NCBI RefSeq assembly: GCF_014842915.1
Contig: NZ_JACYXI010000007.1
Span: 186,001-250,000, forward strand
DNA length: 64,000 bases
Source of the DNA: Roseibium litorale
Lineage (GTDB): Bacteria; Pseudomonadota; Alphaproteobacteria; Rhizobiales; Stappiaceae
Reading direction: 5' to 3'
The first letter of the stretch is position 1. The number at the start of each line of letters is the position of its first letter. Shown here one piece after another: positions 43,098 to 51,198 of this stretch. The notes under the pieces were generated by a model, which did no database searches, was not told where the DNA came from, and was given only the letters and a program-made list of their open reading frames with translations. The translations under genes were made by a program, and so were the position numbers.

Positions 43098-44387
43098 ATG
43101 CAATCCAATACACCCGGGAGCGTCCCGTCCAAGGTGAAGAACCTCATTGGACAGGCGCGCAAATCCAGCCTCGTTCGCAATACCTTGTCCTACACTGTGA
43201 ATTTTGGGCTTCAGCTCGTCATTCAACTGGCCTTCTTCATGCTGATCTCCCGGAACCTTGGTGCGGAAGGCTATGGCGTCTTCATCAGCATCACGAGCGC
43301 ATCGATCATAGCTGGATTCATTATCGGCCTGGGCAGTGAGTATCTTCTGGTCCAGCGTGTTGCCGTCGATCCTGACGCCTTCCCGCGCTACTTCGGCCAT
43401 GCCTTGATCATGATGGCTCTGACATTGCCGCTGGTCGCCATCCCCATGATTGTCTTCCTGCACTATCTGGTCGGAGACACGATCAGCCTGCTCCATCTGT
43501 CCGTCATCTCACTGACGGATCTGATCTTCACAAGGCTCGTTGTTCTGGCTGCGCAGGCCTACATGGCGTTCGATAAGGCAAACAAGCAGCTCTTCATCAA
43601 TGCCTTCATGGCGATTTCCAAACTCGTTTTCCTGATCGCAGCCACCAGTTTGAACAGCAAGCTGACGGTCTCTGACTGGACCTGGTGGTACTTTGCATCG
43701 GGATTGCTCTCCGCAATCGTCGCCATCGCTCTAGTCTTTCGTGACCTCGGGCGGCCAATCATGACCATTGTCCGGGAAGACCTGAGGCTCAGCAGCCTTT
43801 ACTGCGTCGAATTTCTCGCCATTGGCAGCATGAAGGATCTGGACAAGCCGGTTGTGGTGCACGCGATCGACGCCCATGCAGGCGGGCAATATGCGGCTGG
43901 CTTCCGCATCATCGATGCGGCCTCGGCACCAGTGCGCGCATTTCTCTATGCCACCTACACCCACCATTTCCGCCATGCAGAGGTCGGCAGGGAAAACAGC
44001 TACAGCTTTGCGCTGAAACTGCTGCCTGCTGCTGTTGGACTTGCTCTGCCAGTTGCCATTGGCCTGTTCGTGATTGCGGATTACATTCCGCTGGTGCTGG
44101 GCGAAGACTTTGCCGAAACGCCCAGTGTCATCAAGTGTCTGGCGTTCTATCCGCTGCTGATGGGCCTCTCCGGCATTGGCGCAGATCTCCTGCGCGCAAT
44201 CGGACATCAGAAAGTCCGTATGGCGCTCCTGATTTTCACCAGCCTGGCACTCGTCCCCGTTGTCTGGTTCGGCGCGATCATGGGTGGGCTTGTCGGCGCA
44301 GCCTTATTCCGCTTTGCCGTGCAATCGGCGCTGACCTTGCTGACCTGGGCCGCAATCCTCGTCTCAAGAAAGCGTAATGCGGCCTGA
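43098..44387 (+). CDS. Wzx-like polysaccharide flippase (MOP superfamily)
   Basis: A 429-residue protein with about 12 transmembrane helices. The N-terminus (SLVRNTLSYTVNFGLQLVIQ, FFMLISRNLGAEGYGVFISI) matches the polysaccharide synthesis/MATE-like exporter family. It translocates undecaprenyl-linked repeat units across the inner membrane for the Wzy-like polymerase encoded nearby. It lies convergent to the GH2 gene with a 20-base gap. Confidence 0.92.
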   Translation: MQSNTPGSVPSKVKNLIGQARKSSLVRNTLSYTVNFGLQLVIQLAFFMLISRNLGAEGYGVFISITSASIIAGFIIGLGSEYLLVQRVAVDPDAFPRYFGHALIMMALTLPLVAIPMIVFLHYLVGDTISLLHLSVISLTDLIFTRLVVLAAQAYMAFDKANKQLFINAFMAISKLVFLIAATSLNSKLTVSDWTWWYFASGLLSAIVAIALVFRDLGRPIMTIVREDLRLSSLYCVEFLAIGSMKDLDKPVVVHAIDAHAGGQYAAGFRIIDAASAPVRAFLYATYTHHFRHAEVGRENSYSFALKLLPAAVGLALPVAIGLFVIADYIPLVLGEDFAETPSVIKCLAFYPLLMGLSGIGADLLRAIGHQKVRMALLIFTSLALVPVVWFGAIMGGLVGAALFRFAVQSALTLLTWAAILVSRKRNAA

Positions 44388-44407
44388 GGTCATTTTCCTC
44401 AGGGTCT

Positions 44408-46885
44408 CTACCCCCGGAAACTGATCTGGCTGTTTGACGAAACCGCACGGAGGATTCCGGCGGGCGCTCCATCGCTCTCCGTTTCTGGAACAAGGCGAAT
44501 GAGTTTCGGGGCGCCCGGGGCAATATGGAACCAGTTGTCCAAAGGCAGGAACCCTTCGACGTCCAGATGCACGAAGCGGGCAGTCCGGGCTGCGGTCAAG
44601 GTCAGCAACCAATCTGCGTCTTCGCCCTTTGCCAGATCCGCCTGAATGTCCAGCGGCTGACGTGCTGGATCAAAGCCTTGCGGGAAATGGAAGGCTTCGG
44701 ACAAGATCTCCCCCGTTGCCTCATCAACCAGCCGTGCCACGGTGACGTCATGGGCAGGCGGCCCGAAACGGTAGGCGTAGGCCGTATCGAAGAAGGCCCC
44801 GAAAAGATCCGTCGCCGCCACGTCCTGGCTGGAGTGCGGCCCGAGTTCAAACGCCCGTTTGCCCGAGACCACCGGCGTCATGCCATCGCGCAGACAGCTG
44901 ACCGTCAGAACAAGCTGACGTACCGCGGGCGTTTCGTTATGAAGATGGGCAAAGAGGCCGTTGGTGCCCTCATCGCTTAAGGTAACATTCAAAGGCCGGA
45001 AGGCGCGCCGCAGCGCATGCCAGGCCGGTTTCGGACAGCCCGTGGCGTCAATCACTCCCCAGCCTGCACCTGGGAGCAGGTCCTGAAAGGTCCAGACCAG
45101 CGCACCCCGGCAGGTGGACTGCGCCCGCCGCCATTCGCCAAAGGTCTGTTCCAGAATGTCCGCTGTAACCGCCCTGGACAGATCGAGATACCGGTCCGGA
45201 TCCCCATAGCGCAGCACGAGCGGATCGACGCCATACAGCGACTTCAGATAGTGATCGCGCACATCCTCAAAGTCCCATCCCGCGCCCCTGTCCCGTGGAA
45301 TCCGCGCCTTCCAGCGCGGATCATGACCAGGTTTCACGGGCAGATGCTTTTCCAACGTCCGGCTTTCCGGAACATTGGAGAAGGCCAGGCACTCGGCGGC
45401 AAAGCGGACTTCGGCACGCCGCGCATCCTCTAGCGGACGCAAATAGGCGCCAACGCCGTAGTAGTGGGCGACCCCTTCGTTCGGCGAGAAGGGCAATGCT
45501 CCGCCACAAGGCGAATTGGCTACATAGGGCACATCAGGACGGTAGGCTCCTGCTGCAACACGCAGAAGCTCCTCGCAAAGCGCACCTTTCCAGCGGCTTT
45601 CCGGCAGACCCATCATCGCGCCTTGCTGATAGATCTCGCTGCCCCCGCACAAAACCGCCAGGGACGGACACTCCTGCAACCGGGTCAGCTGCTGGCGGGC
45701 CTCTTCCTGCACGAGCGCCGCAAAAGCCTCATCCTGAACCGGATAGTCATAATTGGCGAACTGGAAGTCCTGCCAGACGAGGATTCCGAGTTCATCGCAG
45801 AGCTCGAAGAAGGCGCGGGTCTCATAGACCATCGTGCCGCCGATCCGCAGCATGTTCATTCCGGCAAGACGCGCCTTTTCCAGCAGCGGGCGGTAGGTTC
45901 CACTATCACCAGACAGACCAAGCAGATCGGCATTGGTCCAGACTGCACCCCGGCAAAACACGGACACATCGTTGATGGTCAGGCCGAAGCCCTTGCCATC
46001 GGCGCCTGTCTCCACCTCGATCCGGCGGAAGCCGGTGCGGCCCAGATCGATTTGGCAAGAACCCAAATACAGCTGAACCTCGTAGAGGTGAGGTGTCCCG
46101 TGCGTGTGGGGCATCCAGTGACGGACATCCGGAATTTCAAGCGTTCCCGCCCAGCGGCCTTCTTCGCTCTTTTCAAGCGTGAGACGCTGACCGCCACAAA
46201 CAAGACTGACTTCTCCCATCCAACCCTCAAGCAGGCCTGAGAAGGTCAGGTAGCCAACTCCGTCCCGACCCAGATTGGCCAGAAGCTCCAGTTGGGAGAG
46301 AGTGGGCTGCCCGGCCTCATGCAGGGTGATTGCCCGCCATGGGCCGACCGCATGGATTTCAGGGCACCAGCCCGGCATGTGGCCAAGAAGCGTGGTGCGG
46401 ACCAGTCGCAGGCCCTGGGACGCCGCCAGCTGCGGCCGCCAGCGGGCACGCGGCCCCTTGGCTTCCAAATAGGGTGCGAGGGCCCGGAAACAGATATCGA
46501 GACGGGACTGGGCCTTCAGATGAACAGGAAGCTCATGGCCTTCGAACATGCTCCCGGAGCTAAGGATCAGCGTGCCATCCAGATAGACTTCCGCGATGGT
46601 CGCCAGTCCTTCCAGAGACAGAACCTTGGCGCCCTCGCCGAAGCTGACGAGATCTGCCCGGTACCAGATGTCCTTGTCGTGCAGGCTTTCAGGCGCAAGC
46701 GGGTCATAGCGGCCGGCAGCCGCCAGAGCCGCGGCAGCTGTTCCCGGCGCAGTCGCCGGAACCCAGTCGTCAATAGCGCTCAGCGCCTCCGGCGTAACCA
46801 CCGCCCCCGCCGGTGTCACCGTCAGATGAAAGCGTGTGACGGGCTGACCGGGTGACGGACGCAAGGCGGGAAAGGAGTTCGGCAT
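44408..46885 (-). CDS. GH2 beta-mannosidase-like glycoside hydrolase
   Basis: An 825-residue GH2-type protein. The N-terminal sugar-binding sandwich has DKDIWYRADLV and EVYLDGTLILSSG. The TIM barrel includes MNMLRIGGTMVYE, FELCDELGILVWQDFQFANY, the acid/base region LAVLCGGSEIYQQGAM (canonical NE replaced by SE) and the nucleophile region VRFAAECLAFSN. It is the last gene of the ACP operon, 28 bases after the DUF1839 gene. No signal peptide is seen, so it may act on a cytoplasmic substrate, which is odd for a degradative enzyme. ATG 46885 chosen. Confidence 0.88.
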   Translation of the reverse strand: MPNSFPALRPSPGQPVTRFHLTVTPAGAVVTPEALSAIDDWVPATAPGTAAAALAAAGRYDPLAPESLHDKDIWYRADLVSFGEGAKVLSLEGLATIAEVYLDGTLILSSGSMFEGHELPVHLKAQSRLDICFRALAPYLEAKGPRARWRPQLAASQGLRLVRTTLLGHMPGWCPEIHAVGPWRAITLHEAGQPTLSQLELLANLGRDGVGYLTFSGLLEGWMGEVSLVCGGQRLTLEKSEEGRWAGTLEIPDVRHWMPHTHGTPHLYEVQLYLGSCQIDLGRTGFRRIEVETGADGKGFGLTINDVSVFCRGAVWTNADLLGLSGDSGTYRPLLEKARLAGMNMLRIGGTMVYETRAFFELCDELGILVWQDFQFANYDYPVQDEAFAALVQEEARQQLTRLQECPSLAVLCGGSEIYQQGAMMGLPESRWKGALCEELLRVAAGAYRPDVPYVANSPCGGALPFSPNEGVAHYYGVGAYLRPLEDARRAEVRFAAECLAFSNVPESRTLEKHLPVKPGHDPRWKARIPRDRGAGWDFEDVRDHYLKSLYGVDPLVLRYGDPDRYLDLSRAVTADILEQTFGEWRRAQSTCRGALVWTFQDLLPGAGWGVIDATGCPKPAWHALRRAFRPLNVTLSDEGTNGLFAHLHNETPAVRQLVLTVSCLRDGMTPVVSGKRAFELGPHSSQDVAATDLFGAFFDTAYAYRFGPPAHDVTVARLVDEATGEILSEAFHFPQGFDPARQPLDIQADLAKGEDADWLLTLTAARTARFVHLDVEGFLPLDNWFHIAPGAPKLIRLVPETESDGAPAGILRAVSSNSQISFRG

Positions 46886-46913
46886 GTCGGTCCGCTCTGG
46901 CAGGAAAAGGAAA

Positions 46914-47918
46914 TCAGGCTGCGCGGAGGCCCTGCGCCACCATATGCGCGTCAAGATCTGCCATCAAATCGTCCCATGCGCTGACGGCAGGGGCAAGCGC
47001 AGGCACGAGCTTGTCGAAAGATTTGCGCATGACCGCCCGGGCAAGCTGGAACTGCACCGACTTGCAGGTGGAGGAAATCAGACGGGCCTTTGCCGCAGCC
47101 TCTTCAAGACCGGCGACGCCGTTGCGGCCAAGCCAGTCCAGATGGGCACTGAAGAGCTCGAAATTCGCCCCAAGCTGTCTCAACGTGTTGAAGGCATAAA
47201 GATGGAAGAACTCGAAAGGGCGCTCGGAAATACTGGCGACCTGTTGCGGGAAGACCTCTGAGAACGCTGCAATCGGATTGCGCTCCGGCCGCTTGGCAAG
47301 ATGCGTCGCCAGCAGCGCGAGAGCCCGTTCCACGATGACGTTCTGCGCGGGCATTTTTTCCGGGAACTTCACGAACTCGGTATAAGGCAAGAACGGCAGC
47401 GGCTGGGCCTTATCACCTCTCTGGAAGACACCGTCGAAATCGTCACCTTCCAGATGATGAAGGCCAAGACCATGGAAGTAGTCCATGGAGCGGCCCTCGA
47501 TATCCAGCCGGTTGACGGCAACGGTCGTCTTGCCGTGGGCGCTGTGATAGCCGACGCCCTGAGTGTCCGGCAGATAGAAACTGTCGACTTCGACCAGGCT
47601 CAACCGGCCCCGCCCGATCTGGCCTGCCACATGGGTTTCCACCCGGTCGTAGATGGCAAGCTCGGTGACCCGCAGGCCATAAAGCGTTTCCAGATCTTCA
47701 AGCGGAACCTTGAAGAACGTGAACTGGTCCCCCTCGAAATCCTGGGTGACGGAATAGGCGAGACAAGCTTCAGGCGGCAGGCCAAGCGAGGGCAGCACCT
47801 CGATCCAAACGTCCAGATAGCAGTTCGTCTCTGGCCAATCCCGCTCCGCCGCATGCAGCGGATGACGCTTGTAATTGGCCGGATCCAGATCCGGAAAAAC
47901 GCGCTCGGTCATTGCCAT
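46914..47918 (-). CDS. DUF1839 family protein of the aminoacyl-carrier operon
   Basis: A 334-residue DUF1839 protein, a family found next to amino acid:[carrier protein] ligases. The N-terminal region has a conserved cysteine (ETNCYLDVWIE, Cys33) and a downstream histidine-rich part (GVGYHSAHGKTTVAVN, GLGLHHLEGDDFDG). This is a Cys/His layout like that of BtrH-type enzymes that transfer acyl groups from carrier proteins. Catalysis is inferred. The C-terminal part is helical (FEFFHLYAFNTLRQLGANFE). It starts 9 bases after the ligase gene stop and ends 28 bases before the GH2 gene. Confidence 0.85.
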   Translation of the reverse strand: MAMTERVFPDLDPANYKRHPLHAAERDWPETNCYLDVWIEVLPSLGLPPEACLAYSVTQDFEGDQFTFFKVPLEDLETLYGLRVTELAIYDRVETHVAGQIGRGRLSLVEVDSFYLPDTQGVGYHSAHGKTTVAVNRLDIEGRSMDYFHGLGLHHLEGDDFDGVFQRGDKAQPLPFLPYTEFVKFPEKMPAQNVIVERALALLATHLAKRPERNPIAAFSEVFPQQVASISERPFEFFHLYAFNTLRQLGANFELFSAHLDWLGRNGVAGLEEAAAKARLISSTCKSVQFQLARAVMRKSFDKLVPALAPAVSAWDDLMADLDAHMVAQGLRAA

Positions 47919-47927
47919 CCCTCTCCC

Positions 47928-48839
47928 TCAGCCCCAAAGCGCCTTGCGGACACCTTCCGGCCATTGTGCCGTGTCGAGCCCGTGATGGCGGAACAGGGCG
48001 AGAGCCAGACGTTCCAGCCCAAAACCAACACAGGCGGTGTGAGCGGGAGACCCATCGGACAAGGTGATGCCCCAGGCCTTGCCGAAATTGTCCATGTGAT
48101 AGTTGAAGCTCATGCAGGCGGTCGGGCCAGCCCCGTCATTGACGGGCACAAGCATCTCGAACTTCAGCTCCTGCTCACGCTGGCTTGCGCCCATCATGCG
48201 GCCTGCGCGCCCGAAGAAGGGATCGTTGGCCACATCTACCTCATGGGGAAGCTGCAACAGGTCCATGATTTCGCCGCCACGCCGCTTCCAGGTCTCCCGG
48301 AAGGCAATGGTCTGCTCCTGAGTGCCGACACGCACATATTCACGCTGGCGGAACATCTGCATCCGCGTCGGCTCCTTGGAAGGCTCGTGTCGGAAGCAGT
48401 AGGACTGTAGGGCGACATAGGCCCCCTCTTCCGGCAGGTTTCCACGCCGAGCCAGGATCGGATAAAGCGGATAACAAGCCGCAGGCGTCAGGGCGATGTC
48501 GGTGATTTTCTGGTTCTTTGTCCAGTCTTCCCCTGCCGCCATGCACTGGATCAGGCCCATATGGTCGTGATCATTGCCGCAGAAGGAATGCACCGTCCCC
48601 GCAAGCTGGGGAAAGTTCTTCATGTAGCCGCTGGTCTCGAAATCCGGAACCGGCATGCCGGGCGGGAAGACCATGGCCTCGGAGATTTCGTCCTTGCCAA
48701 GGCTGAGAGCCAGTTGCTCAAAGCGGGAGATCACATCTTCAAACACGGCGCTGCGGCCATAAAGGCCATCTACACCGCTGTCATAAAGAAGGCCCTGATC
48801 AAATAACTTGTCGAGAAAAGAAACGGGCGCGGTCATCAT
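47928..48839 (-). CDS. amino acid--[acyl-carrier-protein] ligase (seryl-tRNA-synthetase-like)
   Basis: A 303-residue class II synthetase core without a tRNA-binding arm. It matches the family shown in Bradyrhizobium and Agrobacterium to load Gly or Ala onto a carrier-protein phosphopantetheine. Motif 2 is [20 protein letters not shown] (148-167) and motif 3 is [12 protein letters not shown] (272-283). The three zinc ligands expected of the family are present: Cys122 (PAACYPLYP), Glu167 (FRQRE) and Cys270 (HTACVGFG). ATG 48839 directly abuts the stop of the ACAD-like gene, and its carrier protein is encoded two genes upstream. Confidence 0.94.
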   Translation of the reverse strand: MMTAPVSFLDKLFDQGLLYDSGVDGLYGRSAVFEDVISRFEQLALSLGKDEISEAMVFPPGMPVPDFETSGYMKNFPQLAGTVHSFCGNDHDHMGLIQCMAAGEDWTKNQKITDIALTPAACYPLYPILARRGNLPEEGAYVALQSYCFRHEPSKEPTRMQMFRQREYVRVGTQEQTIAFRETWKRRGGEIMDLLQLPHEVDVANDPFFGRAGRMMGASQREQELKFEMLVPVNDGAGPTACMSFNYHMDNFGKAWGITLSDGSPAHTACVGFGLERLALALFRHHGLDTAQWPEGVRKALWG

Positions 48840-50021
48840 TCATCCCAAAAGGCTGGTGTCTTGCTTATTGACCAGGAGCATCGTCGACGTATTGCCGAGA
48901 ATGCGGTCATTCGAAATCATCAGCTGGGCAGAGTGCGCATCGCGCAGGTGCCGTCCGAGGCTGTAGGGAGTGCCATTTTTGTAAGCGGAAATCCCGCAGA
49001 TCAGCATGCAGTGGTTGATGATCACCAGGATCATCTGGGACGTGCCTACCTTGATGTTGTTCATGGCCACAGAGAAACTCATGGCATTGAGCGCATCGGC
49101 ATTGCCCTTGGCTGCTTCAAACTGCTTGAGCCCCGCCACCACGTTGGCCTTGACCTGCTGCAGCAGATTGGAAGCTTCTGCCAGACGCAATGCACCCGGA
49201 GGAGTTTGTCCCGGCATCTTGCGTGCAGCCGCACGGACGAAGGCCTGAGACCGGGCGACCGCATCTGCTGCGATCCCATACCAGAGCGCGCCCCACAGAA
49301 GGTGAGACACGGCCAGCATCGACTGGGCCGCGATTTCTGCGAAAGGCCGCGGCAGGATCTGTTCTGCCGGACATTCCCCGCGGAAAATATAGCCATCGGA
49401 GCAGGTGCCACGCATGCCCAGTGTGTCCCAAACGGACGTCCGTTCAAGCGTATATTGCTCTTTCAGGAAGAGGGTTGCGACCTGATCAGGGTGCGGTGCC
49501 TCGGCGTTGCGCCGGGAGGTGACCATAATGGCATCTGCCGCGGCCCCATAGGAAATGACCGTGGCGTCTTTGGTGAGACGGGCGATGGGACCATCCACTT
49601 CGATCGCGCAGATCGAATTCCGCAGGTTGCCACCAATTCCAGCCTCACTCGTCGCGGAAGCAACCAGCAGCTGCTCGTCACAGATCCGCTTCAGGAAAGC
49701 TTCGTGCCAGGCGCTGCCCACGGCGTAGTCGGCCAGGCTGGCAATCTGGATCTGGTGCATGGCGTAGGTCATCGCGGTCGCCGCGCAGGACTGGCCGAGG
49801 ATTGCACAGACATCCGCGACCTGGGTCAGCGTGGCAGATTCACCGCCAAGCTCGGGCCGGATCATGACACCCATCAACCGCTCAGCCTTGACCGCTTCCA
49901 TGCCTTCTGCGGGGAAACGGCCTTCGGCATCAACGCGATCAGCGAATTCAGCAGCGACCTTCGCCGCGCGGCGTGCGCGCTCCGCAAGGTCCATAGCTGC
50001 AACCTGGGCTGGGGCGTTCAT
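48840..50021 (-). CDS. acyl-CoA-dehydrogenase-fold flavoprotein acting with a carrier protein
   Basis: A 393-residue ACAD-fold protein. The N-terminal helical domain (GRFPAEGMEAVKAERLMGVM) and beta-domain (LVASATSEAGIGGNLRNS, LTKDATVISYGAAADAIMV) are normal. The C-terminus (GRHLRDAHSAQLMISNDRIL) resembles the type-2 C-terminal domain of flavin-dependent monooxygenases (HsaA/DszC-like). The usual Glu base in a YEGT-like motif is not evident. It probably acts on an aminoacyl-S-carrier made by the adjacent ligase, either oxidising or hydroxylating it. ATG 50021 begins MNAPAQVAAMDLAER, 1 base after the ACP stop. Confidence 0.88.
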   Translation of the reverse strand: MNAPAQVAAMDLAERARRAAKVAAEFADRVDAEGRFPAEGMEAVKAERLMGVMIRPELGGESATLTQVADVCAILGQSCAATAMTYAMHQIQIASLADYAVGSAWHEAFLKRICDEQLLVASATSEAGIGGNLRNSICAIEVDGPIARLTKDATVISYGAAADAIMVTSRRNAEAPHPDQVATLFLKEQYTLERTSVWDTLGMRGTCSDGYIFRGECPAEQILPRPFAEIAAQSMLAVSHLLWGALWYGIAADAVARSQAFVRAAARKMPGQTPPGALRLAEASNLLQQVKANVVAGLKQFEAAKGNADALNAMSFSVAMNNIKVGTSQMILVIINHCMLICGISAYKNGTPYSLGRHLRDAHSAQLMISNDRILGNTSTMLLVNKQDTSLLG

Positions 50022-50022
50022 C

Positions 50023-50274
50023 TCAAGCCACCTGACGGTCTTTGGTAATATCTGCCAGGGCTTCGGCGATCGCCGAGATGGAAGAGAATGTTTTGCGGTT
50101 GAGATAGGCTTCCGGGAATTCGATATCGAACTCTTCCTCAAGAGCGAGCATCAGCTGAACGGAAGCAAAAGAAGAAAGCCCTGCCTCGTAAAGATCGGCG
50201 GTATCAGCCAGCTGATCGGCAGCCACCGGTAGCCCACCGTGCTTCGACAGCAATTCGCGAATAGTATCGTTCAT
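50023..50274 (-). CDS. acyl carrier protein of the amino acid ligase system
   Basis: An 83-residue carrier protein. Alignment with ordinary ACP (LMLALEEEFDIEFP is nearly identical to the E. coli-type helix) places the phosphopantetheine serine at Ser35 in YEAGLSSFASVQLM. The DSL motif is replaced by SSF, as in carriers of the amino-acid:carrier-protein ligases. It heads a five-gene minus-strand operon. ATG 50274 has GAGGGA upstream. It is distinct from the fatty-acid AcpP. Confidence 0.93.
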   Translation of the reverse strand: MNDTIRELLSKHGGLPVAADQLADTADLYEAGLSSFASVQLMLALEEEFDIEFPEAYLNRKTFSSISAIAEALADITKDRQVA

Positions 50275-50601
50275 TTAGCAATCCCTCGTCTAATCAGTTC
50301 AGGCCTCTGGCACCCGGCCTCAGCATCCCTAGAGAGAACTAACTATACCGAAATAGATAAATCCGGCTTAAGCAGATTGGTTAACACGAACCAACAAAAA
50401 CAAGGCCACATGAAGCGCGTCGCGCATAACTATCAATTTTTAGCGCCGCTCTTTCGTTTCATTCACGCGCACATCATAATATTATAAAATGACATCTCTT
50501 GATAAAATTCAAAATTACTATTCACATCACGCATGGAAACCGATTTTAAAACGTAAAAATTTCAGCTTCTTTAGAGAAACAACCTGGCCACACAATCGCA
50601 T
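50275..50601. other. AT-rich non-coding region between the polysaccharide island and ptsN
   Basis: The region is strikingly AT-rich against the GC-rich surroundings, with the palindrome ATAATATTAT at 50476-50485 and no convincing gene. On the minus strand TATAGT with an upstream TTAAGC, 18 bases apart, could form the ACP-operon promoter about 60 bases before the ATG. The weak 71-codon frame at 50489-50704 is not supported. Confidence 0.45.
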
Positions 50602-50640
50602 TACAAAAACAAAACCCGGCCTCTTAACAAGACCGGGTCT
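50602..50640 (-). terminator. Rho-independent terminator of ptsN
   Basis: On the minus strand the stem ACCCGGTC / GGCCGGGT (one wobble pair) is followed by TTTTGTTTTTG, 30 bases after the ptsN stop. Confidence 0.8.
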
Positions 50641-50669
50641 CAATAAGAACAAATCTGATACCGGGACTG

Positions 50670-51137
50670 TCAGGCTGCGTTCGAGGATGCAACCGGCTGG
50701 GTAAGCAAACCGTAAATCGCCTCAGCGTCTGCGGTTCCACGCAAGCCTCCAGCAACCTTCGCGTCGCGGAGCTGGCGCGCAATCCTGGCCAAAGCCTTGA
50801 GATGATCCGCCCCCGCGCCCTCCGGCGCCAGCAGAAGGAAAACCAGATCGACCGGCTGATCGTCCAGCGCGTCGAAGTCGATCGGCTTGTCCAGACGCGC
50901 GAAAAGACCGACCAGACGGTCGAGCCGGGTCAGTTTGCCATGCGGAATCGCAATGCCGTGACCTACACCCGTGGATCCAAGCCTTTCACGCTGAAGCAGG
51001 GTATCGAAGATTTCCCGTTCGGACAGACCCGTCAGTTCCGCAGCTTTCGCGGACATGTCCTGGATCACCTGCTTCTTGCTCTTTGCCTTCAAACAGGCAA
51101 CGACCGCATCTTTCGTTAGAAGATCACTCAGATCCAT
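50670..51137 (-). CDS. ptsN: nitrogen phosphotransferase system EIIA component
   Basis: EIIA-Ntr, 155 residues, receives phosphate from the PTS-Ntr relay and regulates potassium, carbon and nitrogen functions. The phosphorylated histidine is His66 in GVGHGIAIPHGKL. Family text LLTKDAVVACLKAKSKKQ and DDQPVDLVFLLLAPEGAG is intact. It is last in the conserved lpt-rpoN-hpf-ptsN block, 61 bases after hpf. Confidence 0.96.
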   Translation of the reverse strand: MDLSDLLTKDAVVACLKAKSKKQVIQDMSAKAAELTGLSEREIFDTLLQRERLGSTGVGHGIAIPHGKLTRLDRLVGLFARLDKPIDFDALDDQPVDLVFLLLAPEGAGADHLKALARIARQLRDAKVAGGLRGTADAEAIYGLLTQPVASSNAA

Positions 51138-51198
51138 TTTTCCGCCTACAAGTCCGTCCGCGCCGGTCTGTCATGACCGGCGCGGCTTTCCTATCCGT

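Noticed and set aside
50489-50704. A 71-codon plus-strand frame in the AT-rich spacer
   Set aside because: It runs through the ptsN terminator and into the 3' end of ptsN, has no ribosome binding site and no protein-like composition.
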